Shown here: one piece after another, positions 11,247-20,771 of the stretch
Numbering within the stretch: the stretch's first letter is position 1
Layout: each line of letters begins with the position of its first letter
Assembly: GCF_007859735.1 (NCBI RefSeq)
Contig: NZ_SIHI01000002.1
Span: 62,001 to 126,000, forward strand
DNA: 64,000 nucleotides
Direction of reading: 5' to 3'
Origin: Thalassoglobus neptunius
Lineage (GTDB): Bacteria; Planctomycetota; Planctomycetia; Planctomycetales; Planctomycetaceae
Notes under the pieces: model-generated
What the model was told of the DNA's origin: nothing
The model's input: only the letters and a program-made list of their open reading frames with translations
Database searches by the model: none
Translations under genes and position numbers: made by a program

Positions 11247-11324
11247 CCACTCGCACGAGCAAACTCAGCCTTTGATCTAACGAAACAGCGCAAGCGAGTG
11301 CACAGGAAAGAGCAACTTGCTCTC
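11220..11324 (-). repeat. MITE-like dispersed repeat, copy C
   Basis: Third copy of the 105-106 bp element described at 35293 and 36128, here on the minus strand. It shares GAGCAAGTTGCTCTTTCC, TGTGCACTCGCTTGC, TTGCTCGTGCGAG and AAACTCAATC in the same order and spacing. The ends are degenerate: GAGAGC at the 5' end and GCTTTA at the 3' end. Its 3' end supplies the GTG and first codons of the longest helicase reading frame. Confidence 0.85.
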
Positions 11325-11407
11325 AAGCTTCTATCGAGATGGACTCCGCGAATTTGAACGACGAACGAAGATCACCCAATCAAACATGCCGGGTGCCGAC
11401 ATAAAGA

Positions 11408-11432
11408 AAAACCCCGCGCTGGGCGCGGGGTT
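11408..11432 (-). terminator. Rho-independent terminator of clpC
   Basis: A ten-pair stem (AACCCCGCGC, TGG loop, GCGCGGGGTT; 11410-11432) is followed in the leftward direction by TTTTCTTTAT. It lies 30 bp past the clpC stop, so it very likely ends the clpC transcript. Confidence 0.92.
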
Positions 11433-11462
11433 CGGTTCTCGTTCCATTTCAATCAGACAAGA

Positions 11463-14009
11463 TCAGGCATCAGATTCATTCGCTGAATCACTCGCCCCGA
11501 CGGGAGCAAGATCTTCCGACGATGTTGATTCCCGATAGTCTCCCTGGAAGTCGAGTTGCTTTTCGCCACCGACTTCTCGAACAGAGACTTTGATCTGATT
11601 CTTTCCGTCGAACTGACCTCGGAGTAACTCTTCGGCCAGTGGATCTTCGACGTAAATCTCGACGGCACGGCGAAGCGGACGAGCACCGTAATCGGTGTGA
11701 TCTCGCTCGCCTTGATCCGATTTACTCTTGTCGACGATCAACTGTTTCGCTTCATCGGTCAACTCAAGCAGCAATCCGCGTTCGCCAAGACGTTCCCGGA
11801 CTTTCTTGAGTTCGAAGTCGATGATCGATTTCATGTCGTTGTCGGTCAGTTTGTGGAAGACGACAACTTCATCAAGTCGACCGATGAACTCCGGCTTGAA
11901 CCGTTTGCTCACCTCAGCCATGACGTTTTTCTTCATGTCGTCATGAGCAGCGTCTTCGTTCTGTCCACCGAATCCGAATGCAGAGTTTGCAATCGATTTC
12001 GCACCGACGTTTGTGGTCATGATCAGGATCACGTTCTTGAAGTCGACTTTACGACCGAAGCTGTCCGTCAGATGTCCTTCTTCCATGATCTGCAACAGCA
12101 TGTTGTAGATGTCCGGGTGTGCTTTCTCGATTTCGTCGAGCAACACAACCGCGTAAGGACGTCGACGAATTTTTTCGGTCAGCTGACCGCCTTCTTCGTA
12201 ACCGACATATCCCGGAGGGGCACCGATCAGACGACTGATGTTGTGCCGCTCCTGGTACTCACTCATGTCAATTTGAACGAGTGCTTCCTCATCGCCGAAC
12301 ATGAACTCGGCGAGCGTTTTCGCAAGCAACGTCTTTCCGACCCCGGTTGGTCCGGAGAACAGGAACGTCGCTGTCGGACGTTTAGGATCTTTCAATCCAC
12401 TACGGCTACGACGCACAGCTTTACAGACGAGCTTGATCGCTTCGTCCTGGCTGACGACTCGCTCATGCATCACCTTTTCCATTTCCAGCAGACGGACTGT
12501 GTCTTCGCTGGAAAGTCGTGTGAGTGGCACTCCGGTCATCTTCGCGACAACTTCGGAGATGACTTCGGCGTCAACGACACCGTCTGTCTCTTGTGACTTC
12601 TGTCGCCACTCGCTGGTGATGGACTCTTTCTTCTTTTTGAGTTTGTCCGCCTGATCTCGAAGATTCGCGGCCTTCTCAAAATCCTGATTGGCAACTGCTT
12701 CCTCTTTCTGAGTATTCAGCCGCTCGATGTCTTCTTCGAGTTCTTTCAAGTCTGGTGGTCGAACCATGGACTTCAGTCGAACGCGGGCACCTGCTTCGTC
12801 GATCACATCGATCGCTTTGTCCGGCAGGCAACGTCCGGTGATATACCGACTCGAAAGCTCCACAGATTTTTCGAGAGCATCGTCAGTGTATTGCACTTTG
12901 TGATGCTGCTCGTATCGGTCGCGGAGACCTTTGAGAATCTCGACAGCCTGGCTCTTTCCGGGAGGATCGACGAGCACCATCTGGAATCGTCGCTCAAGAG
13001 CTGCATCTTTTTCGATGTACTTCCGATATTCATCCAGTGTCGTCGCACCGATACACTGCAACTCACCGCGGCTGAGGGCTGGCTTCAACACATTGGAAGC
13101 ATCGATCGCTCCTTCTGCGCCACCGGCTCCAACAAGAGTGTGCAATTCGTCAATGAAGAGGATCACGTTCTTGGCGCGACGAACTTCGTTCATCACAGCC
13201 TTGATTCGCTCTTCGAATTGTCCGCGATACTTCGTTCCGGCAACCATCATCGCCAGATCGAGCACGACGATTCGACGATCGCGAAGCAACTCAGGAACGT
13301 TGCCATCCACAACCATCTGAGCGAAGCCTTCGACGATGGCTGTTTTTCCGACCCCTGCTTCACCGAGAAGAACAGGATTGTTTTTCTGGCGGCGACAAAG
13401 AACCTGTGTCACACGTTCGATTTCGTCAGACCGACCGATGACTGGATCAAGCTTGCTTTGACGAGCGAGTTCGGTGAGATCGCGTCCGAAGCTGTCGAGA
13501 GCCGGAGTTTTGCTCTTGGCTCCTTTGGCAGCGGTTCCGCCACCTCGTTCCGACTGTTCGGCGCCTTCGAGTCCATGACCGAGCAAGTTCAAGACTTCTT
13601 CCCGGACATCTTCGAGTTTCAATCCGAGATTCATCAAAACCTGCGCAGCGACTCCTTCCTGCTCACGCAGCAACCCCAGCAGAAGGTGCTCTGTTCCCAC
13701 GTAGTTGTGATTCAAGTTCCGCGCTTCTTCCATCGCGTACTCGATCACTTTCTTCGCACGTGGAGTCTGTGGCAGCTTTCCCATCGTGACGAGATCAGGA
13801 CCGGACTGAACGATCTTCTCGACTTCGAGCCGAATCTTTCGCAGGTCGACATCAAGATTCTTCAGCACATTCGCTGCAACACCTGATCCTTCTTTGACAA
13901 GACCGAGCAGGATGTGCTCGGTACCAATATATTCATGATTGAACCGTTGAGCCTCTTGGTTGGCGAGTTGCATCACCTTGCGGGCTCGATCGGTAAATCG
14001 TTCGTACAT
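11463..14009 (-). CDS. clpC: AAA+ unfoldase ClpC (Clp protease ATP-binding subunit)
   Basis: Hexameric Hsp100 unfoldase that feeds proteins to ClpP. The double Clp-N repeat (residues 1-150) is followed by AAA module 1 with Walker [10 protein letters not shown] and Walker B ILFIDELH. Next come the UVR-containing middle region ([19 protein letters not shown]) and AAA module 2 with GPTGVGKT and [13 protein letters not shown], then the C-terminal D2-small domain. The UVR-bearing short middle region marks ClpC rather than ClpB or ClpA. The start is [11 protein letters not shown] at 14009, with AGGAG 7 nt upstream; 15 upstream in-frame codons to 14054 are not needed. 848 residues is normal. It ends at a strong terminator. 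Confidence 0.97.
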   Translation of the reverse strand: MYERFTDRARKVMQLANQEAQRFNHEYIGTEHILLGLVKEGSGVAANVLKNLDVDLRKIRLEVEKIVQSGPDLVTMGKLPQTPRAKKVIEYAMEEARNLNHNYVGTEHLLLGLLREQEGVAAQVLMNLGLKLEDVREEVLNLLGHGLEGAEQSERGGGTAAKGAKSKTPALDSFGRDLTELARQSKLDPVIGRSDEIERVTQVLCRRQKNNPVLLGEAGVGKTAIVEGFAQMVVDGNVPELLRDRRIVVLDLAMMVAGTKYRGQFEERIKAVMNEVRRAKNVILFIDELHTLVGAGGAEGAIDASNVLKPALSRGELQCIGATTLDEYRKYIEKDAALERRFQMVLVDPPGKSQAVEILKGLRDRYEQHHKVQYTDDALEKSVELSSRYITGRCLPDKAIDVIDEAGARVRLKSMVRPPDLKELEEDIERLNTQKEEAVANQDFEKAANLRDQADKLKKKKESITSEWRQKSQETDGVVDAEVISEVVAKMTGVPLTRLSSEDTVRLLEMEKVMHERVVSQDEAIKLVCKAVRRSRSGLKDPKRPTATFLFSGPTGVGKTLLAKTLAEFMFGDEEALVQIDMSEYQERHNISRLIGAPPGYVGYEEGGQLTEKIRRRPYAVVLLDEIEKAHPDIYNMLLQIMEEGHLTDSFGRKVDFKNVILIMTTNVGAKSIANSAFGFGGQNEDAAHDDMKKNVMAEVSKRFKPEFIGRLDEVVVFHKLTDNDMKSIIDFELKKVRERLGERGLLLELTDEAKQLIVDKSKSDQGERDHTDYGARPLRRAVEIYVEDPLAEELLRGQFDGKNQIKVSVREVGGEKQLDFQGDYRESTSSEDLAPVGASDSANESDA

Positions 14010-14538
14010 GTATTCGCTCCTGTTCTTCTGACCCAGCCCTTTCAATTCCGCCAAAAAACGGTTTCGGCACGAATGAAAGCTTGAAATCGACCTCGATGCA
14101 TCATGCTGAAGAGGCCTCCAGCTTGAATTGTGTCTCCGGGAAAGAATGCTGATCCGTCTTGGATTCTAGTCCCGAGAAATGAACGGGACAAGATTTGCCC
14201 ACGGCTGCACACGGAAGTTGCATTGAATATCACAAAGAAACCGCGAAAAACGGGCTCGAATGGAACAACGCCCGCCGGAACCTTCGTTACCCGGAAGCAA
14301 TTGAAACGTTTCGAGACACTCTCAAAGTTGCTCTCGAATCAACGTCACCAGTTGCATGAGGCTCCCGTCAGCGAATGCTTCCTCGAACCGGGCATGCCGG
14401 TTCCGGTCAATCCGCTCCCGTCTTGTCGCTGTCCGAAGGGACCCCGTTCGAAGTTCTCACTCCGCCGAATCAACACCTGAATCGACGCCAGCAAACAACG
14501 GAATTGGTGCCGCTCAGGAAAGCGAGTCGAGCCCCGGA
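14010..14538. other. Intergenic region between lexA and clpC
   Basis: This 529 bp region lies between two minus-strand genes and presumably carries the clpC promoter. A perfect 7-pair hairpin (GAACCGG, GCATG loop, CCGGTTC; 14385-14403) lies about 135 bp downstream of the lexA stop without a U tract. Short reading frames here lack coding character. Confidence 0.45.
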
Positions 14539-15141
14539 TCAATAGTTCCGGATGACCCCCACGAGAACTCCGAGAATCTCGACATTGTCAGAAAAGATCG
14601 GACTCATCATGGAATTCGCAGGCTCGAGACGAAAACGACCTCCTTCTCGAAAGAAATGCTTGAGGGTCGCTTCTTCTCCATCGACCAGCGCAGCCACAAT
14701 TTCTCCCTGATGAGCTGTCGACTGCTTTCGAATCACCGCGAAATCCCCATCCGCGATATGATCATCGATCATCGACTCGCCGCGCACTTTCAGACAAAAA
14801 TGATCGTCGTCATTGAAAAGATGCGCGAAGTCAATTTCTTCAAGGTCTTCCACTGCGAGAGTCGGCGACCCTGCCGCAATCTGACCAGCAAGCGGCAGCG
14901 AGACTTTGTCCCGGCCAATCGATTCCGTCAGGCGAATCGCCCGCGACATGTTTTGTTCACGAGTAATGAGCCCTTTCTTCTCGAGGGCTTTCAGGTGACA
15001 CATCACGCCGTTGGGCGACTTAATCCCGAAATTCCCACCAATCTCACGGACGGTCGGCCCGTAGCCGCGATTTACAATTCGATCTTTGATGAACTCATAA
15101 ATCGCCTGCTGACGAGGCGTGAGCTTTGACTGATCGCCCAT
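14539..15141 (-). CDS. lexA: LexA repressor
   Basis: SOS regulator: a DNA-binding repressor that cleaves itself when RecA filaments form. The N-terminal winged helix is residues 1-70, with recognition region YGPTVREIGGNFGIKSPNGV. The linker leads to the S24-type peptidase domain. The scissile bond is Ala90-Gly91 in IAAGSP, the nucleophile is Ser123 (RGESMIDDHI) and the general base is Lys161 (EEATLKHFF). All required residues are present, so it should be cleavable. The start ATG is preceded by AAGGGAG. A perfect inverted repeat at 15214-15238 upstream is a candidate autoregulatory operator. 200 residues is standard. Confidence 0.97.
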   Translation of the reverse strand: MGDQSKLTPRQQAIYEFIKDRIVNRGYGPTVREIGGNFGIKSPNGVMCHLKALEKKGLITREQNMSRAIRLTESIGRDKVSLPLAGQIAAGSPTLAVEDLEEIDFAHLFNDDDHFCLKVRGESMIDDHIADGDFAVIRKQSTAHQGEIVAALVDGEEATLKHFFREGGRFRLEPANSMMSPIFSDNVEILGVLVGVIRNY

Positions 15142-15213
15142 CGCGTTCTCCCTTTGAGGAAAGCCACATCCGGAATAGTGTTCGTTAATTCAGGAAATAT
15201 ACTCCTGTCCACG

Positions 15214-15238
15214 GTTCAAGTGTACCCTAGACTTGAAC
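15214..15238. promoter_or_regulatory. Candidate LexA operator (perfect inverted repeat)
   Basis: GTTCAAGT and ACTTGAAC are perfect 8 bp arms separated by the 9 bp spacer GTACCCTAG, about 75 bp upstream of the lexA ATG. No U-rich run follows in either direction, which argues against a terminator for the gene ending at 15282. Assignment to LexA rests on position and symmetry only. Confidence 0.5.
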
Positions 15239-15281
15239 ATTTGGCAATTTTCATGCAGACCGCAACTCGCCGACGCAGAAA

Positions 15282-16472
15282 CTACTTCGACTGATTAAAC
15301 AGGACCTGCGTTCCGTCCTTGCCAGCGACGACGATATCGATGTCGCCATCCCCTTCGAGATCAGCTGCTCGAATCTGCAGACCGATGCCAACGCTTCCAC
15401 TCTCAATAATGTGCTTTTCGAAGTGGCCTTGATCATCAATTGTGTAGTAGCAGATGAGTGGTGGATCAGATCCGCCGGGGTCTTTGCCGTTGTGAGCACG
15501 AACACGCTTACCTGTGATCAACTCTTCTCGTCCATCACCGTCGAGATCAGCAAAGTGAATGCAGTGCAATTGTGAAAACTCGTCGTCGATCACTTCCGTT
15601 CGAAACTTGATCTTGCCGCTTTCATCGGTTTCTTCCGCATAGGAAATCATCAAGCCGTAATCGTGCGGATTCCCCCACACGACATCATTCCGCCCGTCCT
15701 GATTCATATCCCGAACGATGACCGGATCACTCCACTGCTTTTGCCAGTCCGCGTGATACCGCCATTGCCCCACCAGCGGATCACCTTCCGGGCACTCATG
15801 CCAGCCGGTCCCGGTGAGAATGTCATCTCGTCCGTCGTTGTTGATGTCTCCGATTCCGAATCCGTGCCCCTGTCCTCCTTCACTGATGAGGTGTCGCGTC
15901 AAAACCGGCACCTCGAACTCCAGCGTTGCTCCACCTTTTCCGGGAGCAGTTTGAGTTTCTGTTCCGAACTTCCAGACGATCAGCGGATTGTCGCGAATCC
16001 ACGAGTTGGAAACCCACTCCGGAACACCATCTTTATCAAAGTCGTGCAAGAAGCTCGCTTCGTTCTGTCCGAAGCCAGTATCGACAAGCAAATGTTTTGG
16101 CCACTGAAACCCCTGTTGCAACTTCTTGCTCCCGGGATTCTCGTACCAGTAAACCTCAGTTTGAAAGAATCCCCCCGCCACAATATCGGGCCGACCATCA
16201 CCATTAACGTCGTGAATGAAATCGCCATTGGAATGAACGTACCCGTTGACATCCTCAAACCCGCGAACCGGACGGGCAATCCAGTCTCCATTTCGAAACC
16301 AGAAGCGACCTGCCACCACGTCCAACAACCCATCGCCATCGAAGTCTGCGACTGCACATCCTTCGTTGGCGTCGACGGCAAGCTGCCGCACTTCAAATTT
16401 GACGGGATGATCACCGAGCGCGGGAGCGACGGACATCAAGAACATAACCAGGCAGATTGCAAAGCGTCTCAT
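15282..16472 (-). CDS. Secreted FG-GAP/VCBS repeat protein
   Basis: Exported beta-propeller-type protein. A signal peptide (MRRFAICLVMFLMSVAPALG) is followed by at least five FG-GAP/VCBS repeats, each with an Asp-rich calcium loop: DFDGDGLLDVVAG, DVNGDGRPDIVAGG, DFDKDGVPEWVSN, DINNDGRDDILTG, DMNQDGRNDVVWG, DLDGDGREELITG and DLEGDGDIDIVVAG. Such proteins are numerous in planctomycetes and their partners are unknown. It lies upstream of lexA on the same strand with the candidate operator between, so it is probably a separate unit. No enzyme active site is visible. Confidence 0.87.
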   Translation of the reverse strand: MRRFAICLVMFLMSVAPALGDHPVKFEVRQLAVDANEGCAVADFDGDGLLDVVAGRFWFRNGDWIARPVRGFEDVNGYVHSNGDFIHDVNGDGRPDIVAGGFFQTEVYWYENPGSKKLQQGFQWPKHLLVDTGFGQNEASFLHDFDKDGVPEWVSNSWIRDNPLIVWKFGTETQTAPGKGGATLEFEVPVLTRHLISEGGQGHGFGIGDINNDGRDDILTGTGWHECPEGDPLVGQWRYHADWQKQWSDPVIVRDMNQDGRNDVVWGNPHDYGLMISYAEETDESGKIKFRTEVIDDEFSQLHCIHFADLDGDGREELITGKRVRAHNGKDPGGSDPPLICYYTIDDQGHFEKHIIESGSVGIGLQIRAADLEGDGDIDIVVAGKDGTQVLFNQSK

Positions 16473-17029
16473 TCAACAGTTCCTCAGTGGTGCCTTCTTG
16501 CAGAATCTCCGAACCGAATCTTCGCCGACTTCAGCGGAAAGAATCAACTCATCAGAAAACTTTCTTGCGTTCCCGTGCCAACACATTCGAAACTGTCTCT
16601 CTGAAACGGGTCCAATCGCGGCGAATACTGGATTCGCAAAATGCTTCAAGGTATGATCGCTGCCAGCTCCTCGACGTCAGCAGATCCGTGTGGTACGCGA
16701 CTTGCTACACTGAGAGCCAGAGACTTGGGTGCTGTACATTTAGGCGTTTCACGCAAGGACTTAGTCAGCACAGCCAGCAGCTTGCACCTTTTTTAAGCAA
16801 TACTGCTAAACGGAACAGCAACCTGTTCCCCAATCTCTTGCAGGAAGCAATTCAGGTAGTCCCTCTTTCAAAATCCCATAGAAATTGAGAGTCGGGAACA
16901 CCTCCGACTACTTCGGGCGTTTCACTTCTGACGTCCGCGCTCGAAAATCGGAAGTCACTTCGGTTGCAGGCCCTCCTGCAGATTCCTGGTTGACGTCAGG
17001 TGAACGATTTTTTCAAGGAACAAACAAGA
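16473..17029. other. Upstream region of glutamine synthetase
   Basis: This 557 bp region lies between divergent genes and must hold the glutamine synthetase promoter. A weak inverted repeat spans the T run around 16770-16810 (AGCAGCTTGC ... AAGCAATACTGCT). No gene or recognised riboswitch was found. Confidence 0.4.
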
Positions 17030-18052
17030 ATGAGCAGCTCAAAGGCAAAACTCGAGTACATCTGGCTGGACGGATACAAACCAACCCAGAGCCTTCGCGG
17101 AAAAACCAAGATCGTCAAAGACTTTAGCGGCAAACTCGAAGACTGCCCGATGTGGAGTTTCGATGGCTCCTCAACCATGCAGGCCGAAGGTGGTTCGTCC
17201 GACTGTTTGCTCAAACCCGTCGCACTTTACAAAGACCCAGCCCGTAAAGACGGCTGGTTGGTCATGACGGAAGTGATGAACCCCGATGGAACTCCTCACC
17301 CCTCGAACGGTCGCGCGACAATCGAAGACGACGACGAAGATTTCTGGTTCGGCTTCGAGCAGGAATACACCATTTGGGATATCAGTATTAACCGACCGAT
17401 CGGATTCCCCGCCGAAGGTTACCCTGGCCCTCAAGGTCCTTATTACTGCTCCGTCGGAGCAACCAACGCGATCGGTCGTGACCTCGTCGAAGAACACCTC
17501 GAAGAATGCCTCGAAGCAGGCTTGAACGTCGAGGGAATCAACGCCGAAGTGATGATGGGCCAGTGGGAGTTCCAGTGCTTCTCCAAGGGAGCCAAAACAG
17601 CCGGCGACGAAATCTGGATCGCTCGCTATCTCCTGGAACGCTGCGGAGAACGCTACGGTTACAAGATCAACTGGCACTGTAAGCCAATGAAAGGGGACTG
17701 GAACGGTTCCGGGATGCACGCCAACTTCTCGAACTCCATCCTCCGAACCGCAGGCGACAAAGCTGTCTACGAAAAGATTTGCGAAGCGTTCGCCCCAACC
17801 GTCCCTGATCACATCGCAGTCTACGGTGCTGACAACGATCAGCGCCTGACCGGATTCCATGAAACTCAACGAATCGACGAGTTCAGCTACGGAATCTCAG
17901 ACCGTGGTGCATCGATCCGAATCCCAATCGCAACAGTCGAATCCGGCTGGAAAGGTTGGCTCGAAGATCGTCGCCCAGCTTCAAACGCCGATCCTTACAA
18001 GGTCGCCGCAGTCATCATCAAGACTGTCAAAGAAGCATGCAAAAACCTGTAA
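17030..18052 (+). CDS. glnII: Glutamine synthetase type II (eukaryote-like)
   Basis: Makes glutamine from glutamate, ammonia and ATP. The beta-grasp N-domain is LEYIWLDGYKPTQSLRGKTK, followed by the type II catalytic motifs WSFDGSSTMQAEG, FGFEQEYTIW, PYYCSVGATNAIGRD, GQWEFQCF, GDWNGSGMHANFS and DRGASIRIP. The 340-residue length and the D-G-S-S-T signature mark the short GSII family of eukaryotes and some bacteria, not the 470-residue GSI. The frame is open to a GTG at 17000, but the ATG at 17030 has AAGGAA about 10 nt upstream and begins the conserved N-terminus. A strong terminator follows. No adenylylation site is expected in this type. Confidence 0.95.
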   Translation: MSSSKAKLEYIWLDGYKPTQSLRGKTKIVKDFSGKLEDCPMWSFDGSSTMQAEGGSSDCLLKPVALYKDPARKDGWLVMTEVMNPDGTPHPSNGRATIEDDDEDFWFGFEQEYTIWDISINRPIGFPAEGYPGPQGPYYCSVGATNAIGRDLVEEHLEECLEAGLNVEGINAEVMMGQWEFQCFSKGAKTAGDEIWIARYLLERCGERYGYKINWHCKPMKGDWNGSGMHANFSNSILRTAGDKAVYEKICEAFAPTVPDHIAVYGADNDQRLTGFHETQRIDEFSYGISDRGASIRIPIATVESGWKGWLEDRRPASNADPYKVAAVIIKTVKEACKNL

Positions 18053-18058
18053 TTCAGT

Positions 18059-18120
18059 GAGGTGAGTTTTCACCTCTCACCAATACGAGAAACGCCCGGC
18101 AATCCGCCGGGCGTTTTTCT
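18059..18120 (+). terminator. Tandem hairpins ending the glutamine synthetase transcript
   Basis: A first perfect hairpin (GAGGTGA, GTTT, TCACCTC; 18059-18076) follows the stop codon. The second, AACGCCCGGC / GCCGGGCGTT (18091-18115), is followed by TTTCTTTT and is a textbook Rho-independent terminator. Confidence 0.92.
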
Positions 18121-18322
18121 TTTGCGCTCTCCTACGTCCAGCGACCAAAGCCAGGAAGATCCATCTCTACTGCGATGCGAGCGGTTTCCCAAAACACGTG
18201 CTGCCTCAGAAACCGTTTTGCCACAAATACAGGCACTCACTCGATTCCGCCGAGGAACACTGCGTCTGCAAATCCCAGCTTCGGAGCTTTCCAGAAATCG
18301 ACAGACAACAACCTCAGACGAA

Positions 18323-19318
18323 CTAAAGCAGCGCGTCTCTGGCGTCACGGACGTCGGCCATCATTTCCTGAACGGACTGATACCGATCCTTCTTCTCTTT
18401 CTCGATCGCTCTGAGAATGATCGCTTCGAACGCTTCCGAAATATGCCGTTCCGGAGCACGTTCCCGTGGAGAAATGGGGTCGTCATGGATAATCAAATCG
18501 AATGTCTTGCGCACTGTCTCTCCCCGAAACGGCTCCTTGAGAGTCATCAACTCATACAGCATCACACCCATGCTGAAAACATCCGACCGCTCATCAATCC
18601 CTTTGTGTCCGAGGATCTGTTCCGGTGACATGTAGAGTGGTGTCCCGGGCAGTTGTCCCGACCGGGTCAATGTCCTCAGTTGCTCTTTGTCGTTCGTCTT
18701 GGAGTCAGGATGAGGCTTAAAGTCTTCCGGCTCCCAGGGTGGATCTTCGACGCCCCAGACTTTGGCCACACCCCAGTCGAGAAGAACAACTTCCCCGAAC
18801 TGCCCCAGCCAGACGTTTTCCGGCTTGATGTCACGATGAATCACACCGTGCGCATGAGCGAAAGCCAGAGCTTGGCTCACCTGCAGGAAAATCTCGACCA
18901 ACTCAGACATTGGATAGGCTTGAACAGCACTCTGATCACGATTGGCCAGCCGCTTGATGGCTTCGTAAAGATCTTCGCCGCGAAGCAACTTCATCGTGAA
19001 GAAAATTGAATCCCCTTTGGTCGTTCCAATCTCATAGACAGGGATCGTGTTGGGATGCGCCAACTGTGCCGTCACGCGAGCTTCCCGCAAGAATCGACGC
19101 CGTTCTTCTTCGTCGTTTCTCAATTCGTACCGGAGCGTTTTTCTCGCAACCATTCGCCCCACAATATTATCAAAGACAGCTTCGAGATAGGCCTTACGCC
19201 CGTTGAACAACAGCCGTTCATCGGTGTACCTCAAGTACCCTTCCTGAAACATTTCAGGAAGATCCCGATCAGTTCCGGAGAGAATGATCTGAGGATATCC
19301 TTGACTTGGATTCGCCAC
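18323..19318 (-). CDS. Hanks-type serine/threonine protein kinase
   Basis: Cytoplasmic eukaryotic-like kinase without a membrane segment. The ATP-anchoring Lys is in RMVARKTLR, the catalytic loop is VIHRDIKPENVWLG, the Mg loop is DWG (LLDWGVAKV) and the activation segment ends GTPLYMSPEQILG. The glycine-rich loop is degenerate (LEAVFDNIVGRMVA). The GTG at 19318 is preferred as start because AAGGA lies 7 nt upstream; the frame is open to an ATG at 19429 with a weaker GAGG. It follows the pseudopilin gene on the same strand. The substrate is unknown. Confidence 0.88.
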   Translation of the reverse strand: MANPSQGYPQIILSGTDRDLPEMFQEGYLRYTDERLLFNGRKAYLEAVFDNIVGRMVARKTLRYELRNDEEERRRFLREARVTAQLAHPNTIPVYEIGTTKGDSIFFTMKLLRGEDLYEAIKRLANRDQSAVQAYPMSELVEIFLQVSQALAFAHAHGVIHRDIKPENVWLGQFGEVVLLDWGVAKVWGVEDPPWEPEDFKPHPDSKTNDKEQLRTLTRSGQLPGTPLYMSPEQILGHKGIDERSDVFSMGVMLYELMTLKEPFRGETVRKTFDLIIHDDPISPRERAPERHISEAFEAIILRAIEKEKKDRYQSVQEMMADVRDARDALL

Positions 19319-19497
19319 GACTGATTCCTTATATGTTGCTGATTGAGCGCCGTGTAAGTTTTTGGGGAGATGGCCCGAAGTTGACTGTCCCACAGCCCCC
19401 ATCATAAAGCAACTCCAGACCTTTTTCATGGCGCCTCAACACGCGGCTGAACCACTCTTCGGTGAGTTCAGCCTCTCTGCCAGCATCACCAATTTGG

Positions 19498-20547
19498 TCA
19501 GAAACTCGGAATCGCCTCTTCGCCGTCAATCGTCGAGAGGTGCTGCAACACTCCATACGGAGCAGTTTCACTGGAATCGATTTCATCAGATAAAAACCTG
19601 ACCGATCCGTCAGCGAACCCACATTGAACACCTCCCGGATGCCCACTGCTCAACCCGGGAGAATAGGTTCCTATCGAGGGACGATTCACCCGCTCGTGAG
19701 TCGATGTCAAAACGTGCTCCTGAAGAACAGGATCCGAAACACGCGCCCAGTGCGAACCGCCGTGCGACAACCCCGACGGAAGACTTGGAGCATCTTCAAT
19801 ATGATCAAGCTTGCCACTCACTTCCCCGATGAGCAACGTCGTCGAAATCCCGTCCGTGAGATCAACGAATCGCGTTCGACTATTCAGAAAAAACGCTCCA
19901 CCCGGCAACTCACACTGCCCGAACTCCGAGACATCCAGCTCCTCTTCACTCAAGACCCCAGGGATTCGACACGGCAACGACATCCACTCCGGACCGGTCA
20001 TCGCTGCGTAGCTTGTGGTTGCATAACTGATGGCCCCAAGTCCTGGCTCAATGCGTGCGATCAATGTCGGCGAGAAGTCCGACGGACAACGTGCGCTTGG
20101 CAGGTCGATCGCAACAGCACTCTGATTGCCAAGATTATTCGTAAGCCCATCGACATCTCCGGAGTCCCACTTCGTTCTTCGCAGTCCGTCATGGAAGTCA
20201 ATTTTCTCATAAAGCGGCTGCTGATCCAGATGAGGCAGCAACATCGCATACCAGCCCCATCCGCTCTCGACTGAAGACGTGATTGCCCCCGGGCTGTCAA
20301 TATATCCCGGCGGCAACGTTTCGTGAGCATCATGATACCCATGAATCGCAAGCGAGATCTGTCGGAGCTGATTCTTGCATTGGGTCGCCCGGGCGACCTC
20401 CCGAGCCCGATTAATCGCAGGGACCAACATGCTGATCAGAACCATGATGATTCCAATCGCGACAAGAAACTCCACAAGCGTAAATCCGGCCCACGCCCCC
20501 TTATTCCGTAGGGCAATCGACGCTCGCTTCGAATCTGTCACGTTCAA
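19498..20547 (-). CDS. DUF1559 pseudopilin-like protein
   Basis: Planctomycete-type secreted or surface protein with a type IV pilin-like N-terminus. The prepilin cleavage/methylation motif is GFTLVEFLVAIGIIMVLISMLVP near residue 22, with the Glu at +5. Next comes the conserved CKNQLRQISLAIHGYHDAH segment and LPPGYID. The DUF1559 domain ends near FADGSVRFLSDEID, the family's C-terminal hallmark. These proteins are highly multiplied in planctomycetes, and export by a type II secretion/pilus-like machine is inferred. The start codon is TTG, with AAGGTG 6 nt upstream; an in-frame GTG lies two codons later. Confidence 0.92.
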   Translation of the reverse strand: MNVTDSKRASIALRNKGAWAGFTLVEFLVAIGIIMVLISMLVPAINRAREVARATQCKNQLRQISLAIHGYHDAHETLPPGYIDSPGAITSSVESGWGWYAMLLPHLDQQPLYEKIDFHDGLRRTKWDSGDVDGLTNNLGNQSAVAIDLPSARCPSDFSPTLIARIEPGLGAISYATTSYAAMTGPEWMSLPCRIPGVLSEEELDVSEFGQCELPGGAFFLNSRTRFVDLTDGISTTLLIGEVSGKLDHIEDAPSLPSGLSHGGSHWARVSDPVLQEHVLTSTHERVNRPSIGTYSPGLSSGHPGGVQCGFADGSVRFLSDEIDSSETAPYGVLQHLSTIDGEEAIPSF

Positions 20548-20771
20548 GTTTTCACCTTGTGCCTTGATGAATGATTACAAAGCCTCTGAATCGAATAATT
20601 CGCCGCGATTCCCATGAAGTCTCAAAACCGCCTTGGAACGAGACTTCCAGGAAGCCGAAACTCAATCGGCGAGACCTGGCCGTGGGTGTTCCCGTCGGGC
20701 TGGAGTATCTACGATGCGAACGTCGCTCGTGTTGGAGAAAGCCGTTCACGAAACACAGAAACCGATTCCCC

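Noticed and set aside
12891-13886. 331-codon frame antisense to clpC
   Set aside because: It lies wholly within a certain, conserved gene; the translation has no recognisable domain.
14385-14403. GAACCGG-GCATG-CCGGTTC hairpin as lexA terminator
   Set aside because: It is 135 bp beyond the stop codon and lacks a U tract; left as an unassigned hairpin.
15214-15238. The inverted repeat upstream of lexA as a terminator for the FG-GAP gene
   Set aside because: No U-rich run follows on the relevant strand and the spacer is long; an operator explains it better.
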